Below, in pieces: positions 1 to 6,316 of a stretch of DNA of 15,291 nucleotides. Source of the DNA: Nevskiaceae bacterium (lineage in GTDB: Bacteria > Pseudomonadota > Gammaproteobacteria > Steroidobacterales > Steroidobacteraceae). Location of the stretch: positions 1-15,291 of the forward strand of contig JAITMN010000029.1 of NCBI GenBank assembly GCA_031277355.1, in the 5' to 3' direction. A program made the position numbers and the translations under genes. Position 1 is the stretch's first letter. Each line of letters opens with the position of its first letter. The notes beneath the pieces are model-generated. The model ran no database searches. It worked only from the letters and a program-made list of their open reading frames with translations, and had not been told where the DNA came from.

Positions 1-15
1 TCACAGCCCACAGCG

Positions 16-21
16 TATAAT
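16..21 (+). promoter_or_regulatory. -10 box of tRNA-Thr promoter
   Basis: A perfect TATAAT lies 24 bases before the first base of the tRNA, so transcription would start near 28-29 and give a short 5' leader for RNase P. The matching -35 box would fall just before the window begins and cannot be seen. Confidence 0.6.
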
Positions 22-45
22 CCACCGCGCCTGTCAAACATTCGC

Positions 46-119
46 GCCCCTGAAGCATTGTGGTGATGCAGCGGTTTTGTAAACCGCAGAGCCTGGTTCG
101 ATTCCGGGTGGGGGCACCA
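46..119 (+). tRNA. tRNA-Thr (anticodon UGU)
   Basis: A full cloverleaf can be folded by hand. The acceptor stem pairs 46-52 with 109-115, the last two pairs being U-G and G-U. The D stem is 55-58/66-69 with a 7-base loop. The anticodon stem is 71-75/83-87 with loop TTTGTAA, giving anticodon TGT at 78-80, which reads ACA (Thr). A 4-base variable loop follows, then a T stem 92-96/104-108 with the standard TTCGATT loop, discriminator A116 and an encoded CCA at 117-119. G1-C72, C2-G71 and G35-U36 fit the known identity elements of bacterial threonyl-tRNA. Unusual points are A instead of the near-universal U at position 8, and short D and variable loops. It is probably a minor Thr isoacceptor; a non-standard role cannot be excluded. 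Confidence 0.88.
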
Positions 120-120
120 G

Positions 121-186
121 CGATTTGCGCGCATCGGTCTGTTGCGTGATCCGGATGGAACATTGATTGAGGTCATTCCGCCGTAA
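121..186 (+). pseudogene. C-terminal remnant of a glyoxalase/VOC-family gene
   Basis: Directly after the tRNA CCA end, a plus-strand frame reads RIGLLRDPDGTLIEVIPP and stops with TAA at 184-186. The F/L-R-D-P-D-G-x-L-I-E block is the hallmark last strand of the vicinal oxygen chelate fold (glyoxalase, bleomycin resistance and dioxygenase relatives) and contains the metal-ligand Glu of that family. Only about 22 codons are present: upstream the frame runs into the tRNA and is closed by a stop at 64-66. No start codon or remainder of the gene is visible. It is therefore a truncated 3' end, probably left by a deletion or rearrangement with one break at or next to the tRNA. Its last 14 bases overlap the end of creD on the other strand. 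Confidence 0.6.
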
Positions 187-1528
187 CCTTCGCGCCCCCG
201 AACTCGCCCCAGTTCACATGCCTCGTCAGCACCATCACCGTGCCCAGCACCGCGAACACCAGCAGCGAACCCATCAGCAACGCATAGTCTTCTGATCGCA
301 GGATGCCGTAGAGCAGGCCATACATCACCGCCTGCGCACTACCAAACGCAATACCCATCGACGGACTCTTGAGCACCTGACTCAGGTAATACGTATTCAG
401 CGCCACACTGACCACCGCCGCCAACAGATACGCCAAACCAAACCCCGTGTGCTCGGCCAACGCGATCAGCAGCAGAAAAAACACCGCCAGCGACAGCCCC
501 ACCAATCCGTAGTGCACCGGATGCAGCGCCTTACGGCGCAACACTTCGCACAAAAAAAACGACGCGAATGCAAGGCCGGTGAACAGGAACGCATATTTCG
601 TCGCCCGGTCGCTCTGTGCGTATTGATCCACCGGATCGATGAAGCTCACGCCAAATTGCCGCTGCTCGAAACCACTGCAATTTTTTTTGCTGTCGCCATC
701 CGCGCCGGCGCACACCTCCAGCATGCCTTCCAGATTCGTCGCAAAGAACGAAGTCTGCCAGCGCGCAGCAAAACCGTTGCTGGTGACTTCGCGCTCGCGC
801 GGCAGGAACTCGCCGATGAATGAGGGATGCGGCCAATCCGAAGTCAGCGCCACGCGCGTCTCGCGCCCCACCGGCGTGACGCTGAAGCTGCTCGTGCCCT
901 GCAAGTCGAGCTTGATCTCCACTTCAAAGCGCTGCGCCTGCGTGACATCGCCCGCCATCAACGGCGCATGCACGCCCGACGTCAGCAATGGCGTGCCGGT
1001 GCCCGGCACAAAATCCACTCGCTGATCGCCGCTGACCAGCGACAGCCCATTGCCGATGCCGCGTATGTCGGTGATGCCCACGGCCAGCAGCGGCGCGCTC
1101 AATTTGTAATCCGACGCCTGATCGGGCAGACCGTAGTAAGCCGGCAGTTCAAACACCGCGCGCAGCGTCGTTGCGGCAGAAAAAACCCGCGCACGATAAA
1201 TGCCCCGGCTCAGTTCACTGCTGGTGAGATTGCCATCCAGCGAAAAATCAGAAGGCAGCAAATGCAGACGGCCCGGCACGGTGCGAAACACCTCGCGCCG
1301 GCCGGTGTCGGTGTCCTGCCATTCGCGCACCGTTCGCGTGTAAGGCACCACGACAATCGGCCCGGTGATGGCCTGCGCATAGCCGCTGCTGCGCTCGATA
1401 TCCGCCACCACGCCATTGCGCAGCGCCTGACGCTCGCCAATCAAGTTTCTGATGCGCATCATCGGAATCGACAGCAACACCAACAGCAACAGGATGGTCC
1501 CGATCTTCCCCGCCAGTTTCCAATTCAT
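173..1528 (-). CDS. creD: CreD-family inner membrane protein
   Basis: This 451-residue protein matches CreD (Cet, PF06123) in length and topology. It has one N-terminal membrane segment (about 8-24), a large periplasmic domain (about 30-305) and five C-terminal membrane segments between about 310 and 434. The stretch HPVHYGLVGLSLAVFF (336-351) and the following SEHxGF-like part are typical of the family. Residues about 272-285 form a small loop with two cysteines (C273, C284), possibly a disulfide. CreD is the classic output gene of the CreBC system; its molecular activity is not known, though loss or overproduction affects envelope integrity and beta-lactam response in several species. It is last in the operon, 93 bases after creC, with GGGGAG just before the ATG. 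Its stop overlaps the VOC remnant end to end. Confidence 0.93.
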   Translation of the reverse strand: MNWKLAGKIGTILLLLVLLSIPMMRIRNLIGERQALRNGVVADIERSSGYAQAITGPIVVVPYTRTVREWQDTDTGRREVFRTVPGRLHLLPSDFSLDGNLTSSELSRGIYRARVFSAATTLRAVFELPAYYGLPDQASDYKLSAPLLAVGITDIRGIGNGLSLVSGDQRVDFVPGTGTPLLTSGVHAPLMAGDVTQAQRFEVEIKLDLQGTSSFSVTPVGRETRVALTSDWPHPSFIGEFLPREREVTSNGFAARWQTSFFATNLEGMLEVCAGADGDSKKNCSGFEQRQFGVSFIDPVDQYAQSDRATKYAFLFTGLAFASFFLCEVLRRKALHPVHYGLVGLSLAVFFLLLIALAEHTGFGLAYLLAAVVSVALNTYYLSQVLKSPSMGIAFGSAQAVMYGLLYGILRSEDYALLMGSLLVFAVLGTVMVLTRHVNWGEFGGAKVTAE

Positions 1529-1542
1529 ATCGCTCCCCTTCC

Positions 1543-1555
1543 GGCCGAAACGGCC
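1543..1555 (-). promoter_or_regulatory. Small hairpin in front of creD
   Basis: GGCCG-AAA-CGGCC is a perfect 5-base-pair stem lying 14 bases before the creD start codon and just upstream of its ribosome-binding site. It may shape translation of creD mRNA. This is a visual observation only. Confidence 0.3.
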
Positions 1556-1571
1556 CTGCCCAAATCACTCC

Positions 1572-1590
1572 GGCGCAGCATCGCTGCGCC
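1572..1590 (-). promoter_or_regulatory. Perfect 8-bp hairpin in the creC-creD gap
   Basis: GGCGCAGC and GCTGCGCC flank a 3-base loop (1580-1582). There is no following run of T on either strand, so it is not a canonical intrinsic terminator. In the creC-creD message it could act as a partial terminator, a 3'-end stabiliser of the creBC part, or a processing site. It lies between the tandem repeat at 1604-1636 and creD. Confidence 0.45.
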
Positions 1591-1603
1591 CGATGAGCGC
1601 TTC

Positions 1604-1636
1604 GTGGGAGTTGTGTGGGAGTTATGTGGGAATCGG
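1604..1636. repeat. Three tandem 11-bp units at the end of creC
   Basis: On the plus strand the units are GTGGGAGTTGT (1604-1614), GTGGGAGTTAT (1615-1625) and the decayed GTGGGAATCGG (1626-1636). The array covers the last codons and stop of creC and continues into the gap before creD. An 11-bp period places each unit on nearly the same face of the helix, which suits a protein-binding array. Simple slippage duplication, which would have altered the CreC C-terminus, is equally possible. It does not resemble the published TTCAC-N6-TTCAC cre tag bound by E. coli CreB. Confidence 0.55.
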
Positions 1637-3088
1637 GTGAGCGGCGCTCTCGGGCAGCCACAGCGTGGCCTGCACGCCGCCTTCGCCATTGGCAATTTCA
1701 AAGCGCCCGCCGTGCAATTGGGCCACCTCGCGCACGAAGCTCAGCCCCAGGCCCGTGCTCTTGCGCCCGGTGGCGGGGCGCGGCAGCGAATAGAACCGCT
1801 CCATCACGCGCGGCAGCGCATACTCGGGAATGGGCTGCCCCTCGTTGACGACGCGAATCGCGATCAACGGCGCGCGCACGCCGGGTTCCAACGCGGCGTC
1901 GATTCGCAGACAACCGCCGGGCGGCGTGAAGTCCATCGCATTGTCGATCAGATTCGCCAACGCCTGACGCACGAGGAAACGCTCGCCCAGCACCGCAAGC
2001 CCCGCCGGCACGCTGGCCGATGCGCGAACCTGCGCGCGAGCCAATCGCGGGGCGATGTCTTCCAGCAGTTCGTTCACCAGCGGGGCGAGCTGCAACGGCT
2101 CCGGTCCTTCCAATCCTCGCCGCTGCTCCACCTGCGCAAGATGCAGCAGACGTTCGATCAGCGATTGCATCCGCACGGTTTCGGCGTCGATGTTGTCGAG
2201 GAAGCGATCACGGCGCTCGCGCGGCAGGTCTTGATGCAACAGCTCCGAAGCCCCGCGTATTCCGGCCAGCGGACCTTTCAGCTCATGCGTCAGCGTCTGC
2301 ACATACTGCTCAACGTAAGCCTTGCCTTCGAGCCGGTCGCGCATCGTCTCCAGCGCCTGCGCCAACTGATTCAGCTCACCGCCGGGCAACTGCGGCAACG
2401 CGGCGCGCTCGCCTGCCGTCACCGCATCGGCATAGTGCGTGAGGCGTCGAATCGTGCGGCTCAGCCACCAACTGGCCGCCGCGCCCATAATCAAACCCAT
2501 TGCGACCAGCAACGCGGCCAGATACACGAGCCTTCGCTCGGCGCGTGCAATGAAGGGCTGCACACTGCGATTGGGCTTTGCCACCGTCACCACACCGGCA
2601 ATGCGATCACCGTCGCGCACGGGCGCAGCCACATACATCACCGTGCTGCCCTCATCTCCCGGCACGGCTTGCGTGGAACGCGCGCCATACTCACCGCGCA
2701 GCGTCAGATACACATCGTTCCAGCGCGAGTAATCCGCGCCCACGTCGATGCCGGCCGAATCCAGCAGCACGATGCCGCGCGCATCGGTCACATAGATGCG
2801 ATGCGTCACATCGTTTTTGTTGATGCCCCATATCTGCGCGCCCGGACGGCGGCTGCCATAACTTTGCAGCACCCGCGCCAGATCGCCTTCGACAAGCCTT
2901 CCTGCAACCAGATCATCGCGCACGATCTCCGCCAGCAGGTTCGCGGTATCCACCAGCGTTTCCTCCGTGGATTGCCGCACGGCAGGCTTGACCTCCTGCA
3001 ACACCAGACGCAGCACATACCAGCCCGCCAGCGCAACGAACAGCGTGTAGACCACAAACAGCCGCGCGGTCAGCGACAGGCGTCGCAT
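1622..3088 (-). CDS. creC: CreC sensor histidine kinase
   Basis: This 488-residue membrane kinase resembles CreC along its whole length. Order: membrane segment about 8-30, the family signature QEVKPAVRQSTEETLVDTA (31-49), a periplasmic sensor part to about 185, a second membrane segment about 188-208, and a HAMP-like linker. The dimerisation/phosphoacceptor helix has H268 in LTHELKGPLAG, followed by the ATPase domain with N box (N379, N383) and GLGL at 446-449. The CreC-typical RFYSLPRP (431-438) is present. The G1 box, DTGSGIP in E. coli CreC, reads NEGQPIP here (415-421), so the usual Asp that contacts adenine is Asn and the second Gly is Pro. The ATG follows the creB TAG with no bases between them, preceded by AGGA inside creB, so the two are almost certainly translationally coupled. 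It phosphorylates CreB. Confidence 0.95.
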   Translation of the reverse strand: MRRLSLTARLFVVYTLFVALAGWYVLRLVLQEVKPAVRQSTEETLVDTANLLAEIVRDDLVAGRLVEGDLARVLQSYGSRRPGAQIWGINKNDVTHRIYVTDARGIVLLDSAGIDVGADYSRWNDVYLTLRGEYGARSTQAVPGDEGSTVMYVAAPVRDGDRIAGVVTVAKPNRSVQPFIARAERRLVYLAALLVAMGLIMGAAASWWLSRTIRRLTHYADAVTAGERAALPQLPGGELNQLAQALETMRDRLEGKAYVEQYVQTLTHELKGPLAGIRGASELLHQDLPRERRDRFLDNIDAETVRMQSLIERLLHLAQVEQRRGLEGPEPLQLAPLVNELLEDIAPRLARAQVRASASVPAGLAVLGERFLVRQALANLIDNAMDFTPPGGCLRIDAALEPGVRAPLIAIRVVNEGQPIPEYALPRVMERFYSLPRPATGRKSTGLGLSFVREVAQLHGGRFEIANGEGGVQATLWLPESAAHPIPT

Positions 3089-3808
3089 CTAGCCGTCCTG
3101 CGCCGCAGGCTGGTAGCTGTAGCCGAAGCCGCGATGCGTCTGAATCGGTTCGCGCTGCGCATCCACCTCGCGCAACTTGGAACGCAGCGCCTTGATGTGT
3201 CCATCGACATTGCGCTCATAGCCCACATCCGCCGGCTGCCCCAGCACCGCCAGCAATTGTTCGCGGCTCCACACGCGCCGTGGCTGCGACAGCAGCTTTT
3301 CGAGCAACCGGAACTCATGCAGCGTCAGCTTCAACGGCCGCCCGAGAAAGCGAATCTGCGCAAGCGGTTCATCAACGGCGAACTCACCCTCGCGCGCCAC
3401 CGGCGCTTGCAGCGTTTGCGTTTGCGCACCGACGCCCGCCGCGCCGCCGCCGCTGCGCTTCAATATCGCGCGCACCCGCGCCGCCACCTCACGCGGACTG
3501 AACGGCTTGACCACATAGTCATCCGCGCCAATCTCAAGCCCCACGATGCGATCCACCTCATCGGCCCGCGCGGTCAGAAACATCACCGGCACATCGGAAA
3601 ATCGCCGCAGCGCCTTGCAGGCTTCAAAGCCCGTCATATCCGGCAGGCCCACGTCGAGAATCACAAGGTCCACCGCTTCCGTGCGCAGCCGCGACAACGC
3701 CTCGCCCGCCAGCCGCGTCCAATCGGTGATGAAGCCCTCGCTGCCCAGCACGAACAGCAGCGCATCGGCAATCGCCACTTCGTCCTCGACGACCAGTATG
3801 CGCGGCAT
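3089..3808 (-). CDS. creB: CreB response regulator (OmpR/PhoB type)
   Basis: The protein has 239 residues counted from the ATG at 3806-3808. The receiver domain carries acidic residues E8/D9, phosphoacceptor D52 in VILDVGLPD, T79 and K101. The run from TAR...EVDR through GLEIGADDYVVKPFSPREV is close to identical with known CreB proteins. A Gly/Ala-rich linker (about 117-133) joins a C-terminal winged-helix DNA-binding domain that ends in the usual RGFGYSY motif. An upstream in-frame TTG at 3812-3814 would add two residues, but the ATG starts at the conserved MPRILVVEDE and lies two bases after the stop of the DUF4159 gene (TGA-CC-ATG). No good ribosome site precedes it, so translation probably re-initiates after the upstream gene. 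It activates or represses the cre regulon when phosphorylated by CreC. Confidence 0.95.
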   Translation of the reverse strand: MPRILVVEDEVAIADALLFVLGSEGFITDWTRLAGEALSRLRTEAVDLVILDVGLPDMTGFEACKALRRFSDVPVMFLTARADEVDRIVGLEIGADDYVVKPFSPREVAARVRAILKRSGGGAAGVGAQTQTLQAPVAREGEFAVDEPLAQIRFLGRPLKLTLHEFRLLEKLLSQPRRVWSREQLLAVLGQPADVGYERNVDGHIKALRSKLREVDAQREPIQTHRGFGYSYQPAAQDG

Positions 3809-3810
3809 GG

Positions 3811-4656
3811 TCAATGCGTCAGTGCGTACACCGCGAAGTTCACGCCGATGCGCAGCCCCAACCCTGCGGCCTCAGCCGGATAATCCGGGTCATCGGCCCA
3901 CTGAAACGAATCGCTCACATCATTGTTGAACGCAATCGCCACCATCACGCGCCCGTCGTCATCGAGAATCGCGCGCCAATGCGGGGTGCGGCCATCGCCG
4001 AGCCACCCGCCACCGCCGCCCAGCAGCGAGTTCATGTTGGGCACCTGCCCCTTCGGGTCCACGTCATACACGCTGTGAAACAGCGGATGATCGTCGGGCA
4101 GATCAACAATTTCGCGATCCGGGAAAACGCGGCGCATCCCGTCGACGAAACCTTCCCACTGCGGCGTGCCGAAGAAACTGTCGGCGAACAAAAAGCCCCC
4201 GCGCAACAGATACTCGCGCAGCTTCACCACCATCTCATCGCTCAAGTCCCAATAACCGGGCAGACCGACGATCAGATACGGCCAGTCGAACACATCATCG
4301 CCATCTTCCAGATTCACCGGCTGCTCCACCGAACGCACGTCGATGGTGGTCAGACGGCGCAGGATGCTGGCGTGGTAGCGATCACCCCTTGGGTAATCCA
4401 CGGCCCAACTGGTGCCGCCGCGCCGCCAATCCCCGCCGCCGCGAAAACCAAAGCCGCCGAAGCCGCCAAAACCGGAGGGGTACATCAGCCGCGCAACGAC
4501 GAAACCGGCCGGCTTGTTCCAATCCGGCGGCAGGTCGGTGTGATCGGCCTGCTCCTCGAAACCGCGATAGACGCGAAACTCGCGCTCGGCGTAAGCGCTG
4601 GCCGCAATCAGCAGCGCGCCGAGCAGCAGCAATCCGTGGAGAGGGCGAAGACGCAT
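3811..4656 (-). CDS. Exported DUF4159-family protein, first gene of the cre operon
   Basis: The protein has 281 residues with a signal peptide (Leu-rich core 9-18, cleavage likely after AYA at 23). The body shows the DUF4159 pattern (PF13709): FVVARLMYP (52-60), W-x-x-DYPRGD (84-92), ILRRLTTIDVRS, then FDWPYLIVGLPGYWDLSDEM and LREYLLRGGFLFADSFFG (146-163). This is a flavodoxin-like or amidotransferase-like fold without known catalysis. Residues 62-81 form a Gly/Phe/Arg-rich insert (GFGGFGGFGFRGGG-type). The stop is two bases before creB ATG, so it is translated with creBCD. DUF4159 proteins elsewhere often sit with MoxR/BatA-type envelope gene sets, but I do not know a defined function. The periplasmic location suggests a role in what CreC senses or in the envelope response (inference). 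The ATG at 4654-4656 lacks a clear Shine-Dalgarno, so a start a few codons inside cannot be excluded. Confidence 0.85.
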   Translation of the reverse strand: MRLRPLHGLLLLGALLIAASAYAEREFRVYRGFEEQADHTDLPPDWNKPAGFVVARLMYPSGFGGFGGFGFRGGGDWRRGGTSWAVDYPRGDRYHASILRRLTTIDVRSVEQPVNLEDGDDVFDWPYLIVGLPGYWDLSDEMVVKLREYLLRGGFLFADSFFGTPQWEGFVDGMRRVFPDREIVDLPDDHPLFHSVYDVDPKGQVPNMNSLLGGGGGWLGDGRTPHWRAILDDDGRVMVAIAFNNDVSDSFQWADDPDYPAEAAGLGLRIGVNFAVYALTH

Positions 4657-4680
4657 CGTGGGGCCAAGCCTACTGCCGCG

Positions 4681-4708
4681 CCTGCCAGCGGGTAAACTGC
4701 GGGGCAGG
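4681..4708. promoter_or_regulatory. Inverted repeat between the divergent DUF4159 and ybiI-like genes
   Basis: CCTGCC (4681-4686) and GGCAGG (4703-4708) are perfect inverse copies separated by 16 bases in the 72-base divergent gap. A weak TAAACT -10-like element lies between them. It could be an operator serving either gene. Six-base arms can occur by chance in GC-rich DNA, so confidence is low. Confidence 0.25.
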
Positions 4709-4728
4709 TTTTATTTTGGAGCAAGGCG

Positions 4729-4962
4729 ATGGCCACGGGCTGGGCGCGCGAAGGCGCCGTGCAGGAGCAGATCGACGCCACGGTGCAGGCGGCCATCGAG
4801 CGCGCCAAGCTCCATCTGCCGCAGGGCCCGAGCCTTTCGCATTGCGCCGAGTGCGGCGATGCCATCCCCGAAGCACGCCGCGCCGCGCTGCCCGGCGTGC
4901 GGTTGTGCGTACACTGCCAGCAGGCCGCCGACGGCCCGCACCGGATGGCGCGGCGCCGCTGA
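4729..4962 (+). CDS. DksA/TraR-type zinc-finger protein, YbiI-like
   Basis: This 77-residue protein starts MATGWAREGAVQEQIDATVQ and carries the C4 zinc finger SHCAECGDAIPEARR...PGVRLCVHCQ. The cysteines are C39, C42, C60 and C63. This is the DksA/TraR C-terminal finger as found in short E. coli YbiI, here about ten residues shorter at the C-terminus. Short DksA relatives can enter the RNA polymerase secondary channel, but this subgroup lacks the long acidic coiled coil of DksA, so its role in transcription is unproven. GGAG at 4718-4721 sits 7 bases before the ATG. It is divergent from the cre operon and followed 27 bases later, in the same frame after its TGA, by the MFS gene. Confidence 0.88.
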   Translation: MATGWAREGAVQEQIDATVQAAIERAKLHLPQGPSLSHCAECGDAIPEARRAALPGVRLCVHCQQAADGPHRMARRR

Positions 4963-4976
4963 TCCACGCTCGCCGC

Positions 4977-4982
4977 TATACT
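4977..4982 (+). promoter_or_regulatory. Candidate -10 box for a leaderless MFS transcript
   Basis: TATACT (5 of 6 consensus) lies so that position +1 falls at about 4989-4990, the first base of the GTG start of the MFS gene. No Shine-Dalgarno is present between it and GTG. No convincing -35 hexamer is seen 17 bases upstream, where the sequence is GC-rich. Confidence 0.4.
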
Positions 4983-4989
4983 TCGCGCG

Positions 4990-6279
4990 GTGTCCGCACG
5001 CCACGTCTCCACTTCCTCCGCACTGCTTCGCCACCGCCCCTTCCAGTTCTATTTCTGGGGGCGGCTGTTCTCCAATCTTTCGCGGCAGATGGTGGCCGTC
5101 GCAGTGGGTTGGCAGGTCTACGCGCTGACCAACAGCGCGCTGCATCTGGGGATGATTGGGCTGGCGCAATTTCTGCCCACTGCGCTGCTGACCTTTCACG
5201 GCGGTCACGCCGCCGACCGCTTCGACCGCAAGCGCGTGGTGCAACTGTGCCAATGGGGCGAAGCCGCTGCGGCGGCGGTGCTGGCCCTGGGCACGCTGGA
5301 GGGCTGGCTCACCGTCACGCACATCTACCTCGCGGCGGCGGTGTTCGGCGTCACCACCGCGTTCGAGCGGCCGGCGGGCGCTGCGATGCTGCCGAATGTG
5401 GTGCCCGACAGGCTGCTGCAACAGGGCACCGCGCTGTCGAGCGGCGCAATGCAATTTGCCACGATCAGCGGCCCGGCTCTGGGCGGCCTCATCTACGCCT
5501 ACGCCCCCGTGGCGTTGTCGTTCGTCACGAAGTCCGACCCCACGCTCAGGAGCGTCATCGACGCCTACGGCCCCGGTGCAACCTACGCCACCACCGCCGC
5601 GTTCTGGCTGCTGGCGGGCCTGCTCAATGGCCTCACCCCCGTGGCGCGCCATGTGGGCCTGACCACCTCTCCCACCTGGCGCTCACTGTTCGCCGGCGTG
5701 GGTTTCGTCTGGCGCAACCCGATGATATTGGGGACGATCTCACTCGACCTGTTCGCCGTGCTGCTGGGCGGCGCCACCGCGCTGCTGCCGATCTTCGCCG
5801 CCGACGTGCTGCACACCGGCCCGGTGGGTCTGGGGCTGCTGCGCTCCGCGCCGGCGCTGGGCGCGCTGGCCGTCACGGTGATGCTGGCGCGGCGGCCGCT
5901 GCAAAGCCGCGTGGGGTTGCGGATGTTCCAGGCGGTGATCATCTTTGGCTGCGCCACGATCGTGTTTGGTCTGTCCACGGAGTTGTGGCTGTCGCTGATC
6001 GCGCTGGTGGTGATGGGCGCAGGCGATGAGGTCAGCGTCGTGATCCGGCTGTCGCTGGTGCAACTGAAAACGCCGGACGACATGCGCGGGCGCGTCAGCG
6101 CGGTGAATTTCCTGTTCGTCAACGCTTCGAATCAACTGGGCGAATTTGAAAGCGGCGTCGTGGCCGCGCTGATCGGCGCGGTGCCTGCGGTGCTGGTCGG
6201 CGGCGCGGGTTCGGTGCTGATCGCGCTGTTGTGGATGAAATTGTTTCCATCGCTGCGCAACGTGGAAAGGCTGGTTTAG
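4990..6279 (+). CDS. MFS exporter of the EntS / transmembrane secretion effector group
   Basis: This 429-residue polytopic membrane protein has about 12 hydrophobic segments. The N-terminal half has the MFS_3 (PF05977) pattern: FYFWGRLFSNLSRQMVAVAVG (20-40), WQVYALTNSALHLG, and motif A as GGHAADRFDRKRV (71-83). The C-terminal ESGVVAALIGAVPAVLVGG (about 384-402) and an ending near LFPSLRNVERL are also typical. Relatives include EntS, which exports enterobactin, but the substrate here cannot be told. An extra loop of about 25 residues lies near 178-205. The only start codon after the preceding stop is GTG at 4990; no ribosome site precedes it and a -10-like TATACT ends 7 bases before it, so a leaderless message is possible. 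The TAG stop overlaps a TAGAAT element before the next gene. Confidence 0.9.
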   Translation: MSARHVSTSSALLRHRPFQFYFWGRLFSNLSRQMVAVAVGWQVYALTNSALHLGMIGLAQFLPTALLTFHGGHAADRFDRKRVVQLCQWGEAAAAAVLALGTLEGWLTVTHIYLAAAVFGVTTAFERPAGAAMLPNVVPDRLLQQGTALSSGAMQFATISGPALGGLIYAYAPVALSFVTKSDPTLRSVIDAYGPGATYATTAAFWLLAGLLNGLTPVARHVGLTTSPTWRSLFAGVGFVWRNPMILGTISLDLFAVLLGGATALLPIFAADVLHTGPVGLGLLRSAPALGALAVTVMLARRPLQSRVGLRMFQAVIIFGCATIVFGLSTELWLSLIALVVMGAGDEVSVVIRLSLVQLKTPDDMRGRVSAVNFLFVNASNQLGEFESGVVAALIGAVPAVLVGGAGSVLIALLWMKLFPSLRNVERLV

Positions 6280-6298
6280 AATAAGTGGTTTCCATAAT
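6277..6298 (+). promoter_or_regulatory. Candidate -10 elements before the hydrolase gene
   Basis: TAGAAT (6277-6282, overlapping the MFS stop codon) and CATAAT (6293-6298) each match the -10 consensus at five of six positions. Neither has a good -35 box at the right distance. If CATAAT is used, transcription would begin near 6305, inside the inverted repeat described next. Confidence 0.3.
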
Positions 6299-6316
6299 GC
6301 AGCCTGGGGGAAACCA
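6286..6316 (+). promoter_or_regulatory. Inverted repeat that would mask the hydrolase ribosome-binding site
   Basis: TGGTTTCC (6286-6293) is a perfect inverse copy of GGAAACCA (6309-6316), with 15 bases between. The right arm contains the 3' part of the GGGGGAAA ribosome-binding site and the A of the ATG. In a message reading through from the MFS gene the stem would occlude the start; a message beginning near 6305 would lack the left arm and be open. The structure is seen directly; its effect is inferred. Confidence 0.45.

Noticed and set aside
1..186. Attachment site or genomic island boundary at the tRNA
   Set aside because: No repeat of the tRNA 3' end and no integrase gene were found in the window. 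The VOC remnant is reported, but an island is not claimed.
3809..3814. TTG start for creB giving MTMPR
   Set aside because: The ATG two codons later begins exactly where CreB homologues begin and follows the upstream stop by two bases.
827..3883. A 1018-codon open frame on the plus strand across creD, creC and creB
   Set aside because: It lies antisense to three well-recognised genes. Its translation is an Arg/His/Gln-rich string without any domain, as is normal for the reverse frame of GC-rich genes.
4389..6029. A 546-codon plus-strand frame across the DUF4159, ybiI-like and MFS genes
   Set aside because: It crosses three recognised genes in another frame and gives low-complexity Arg/Ala-rich protein.
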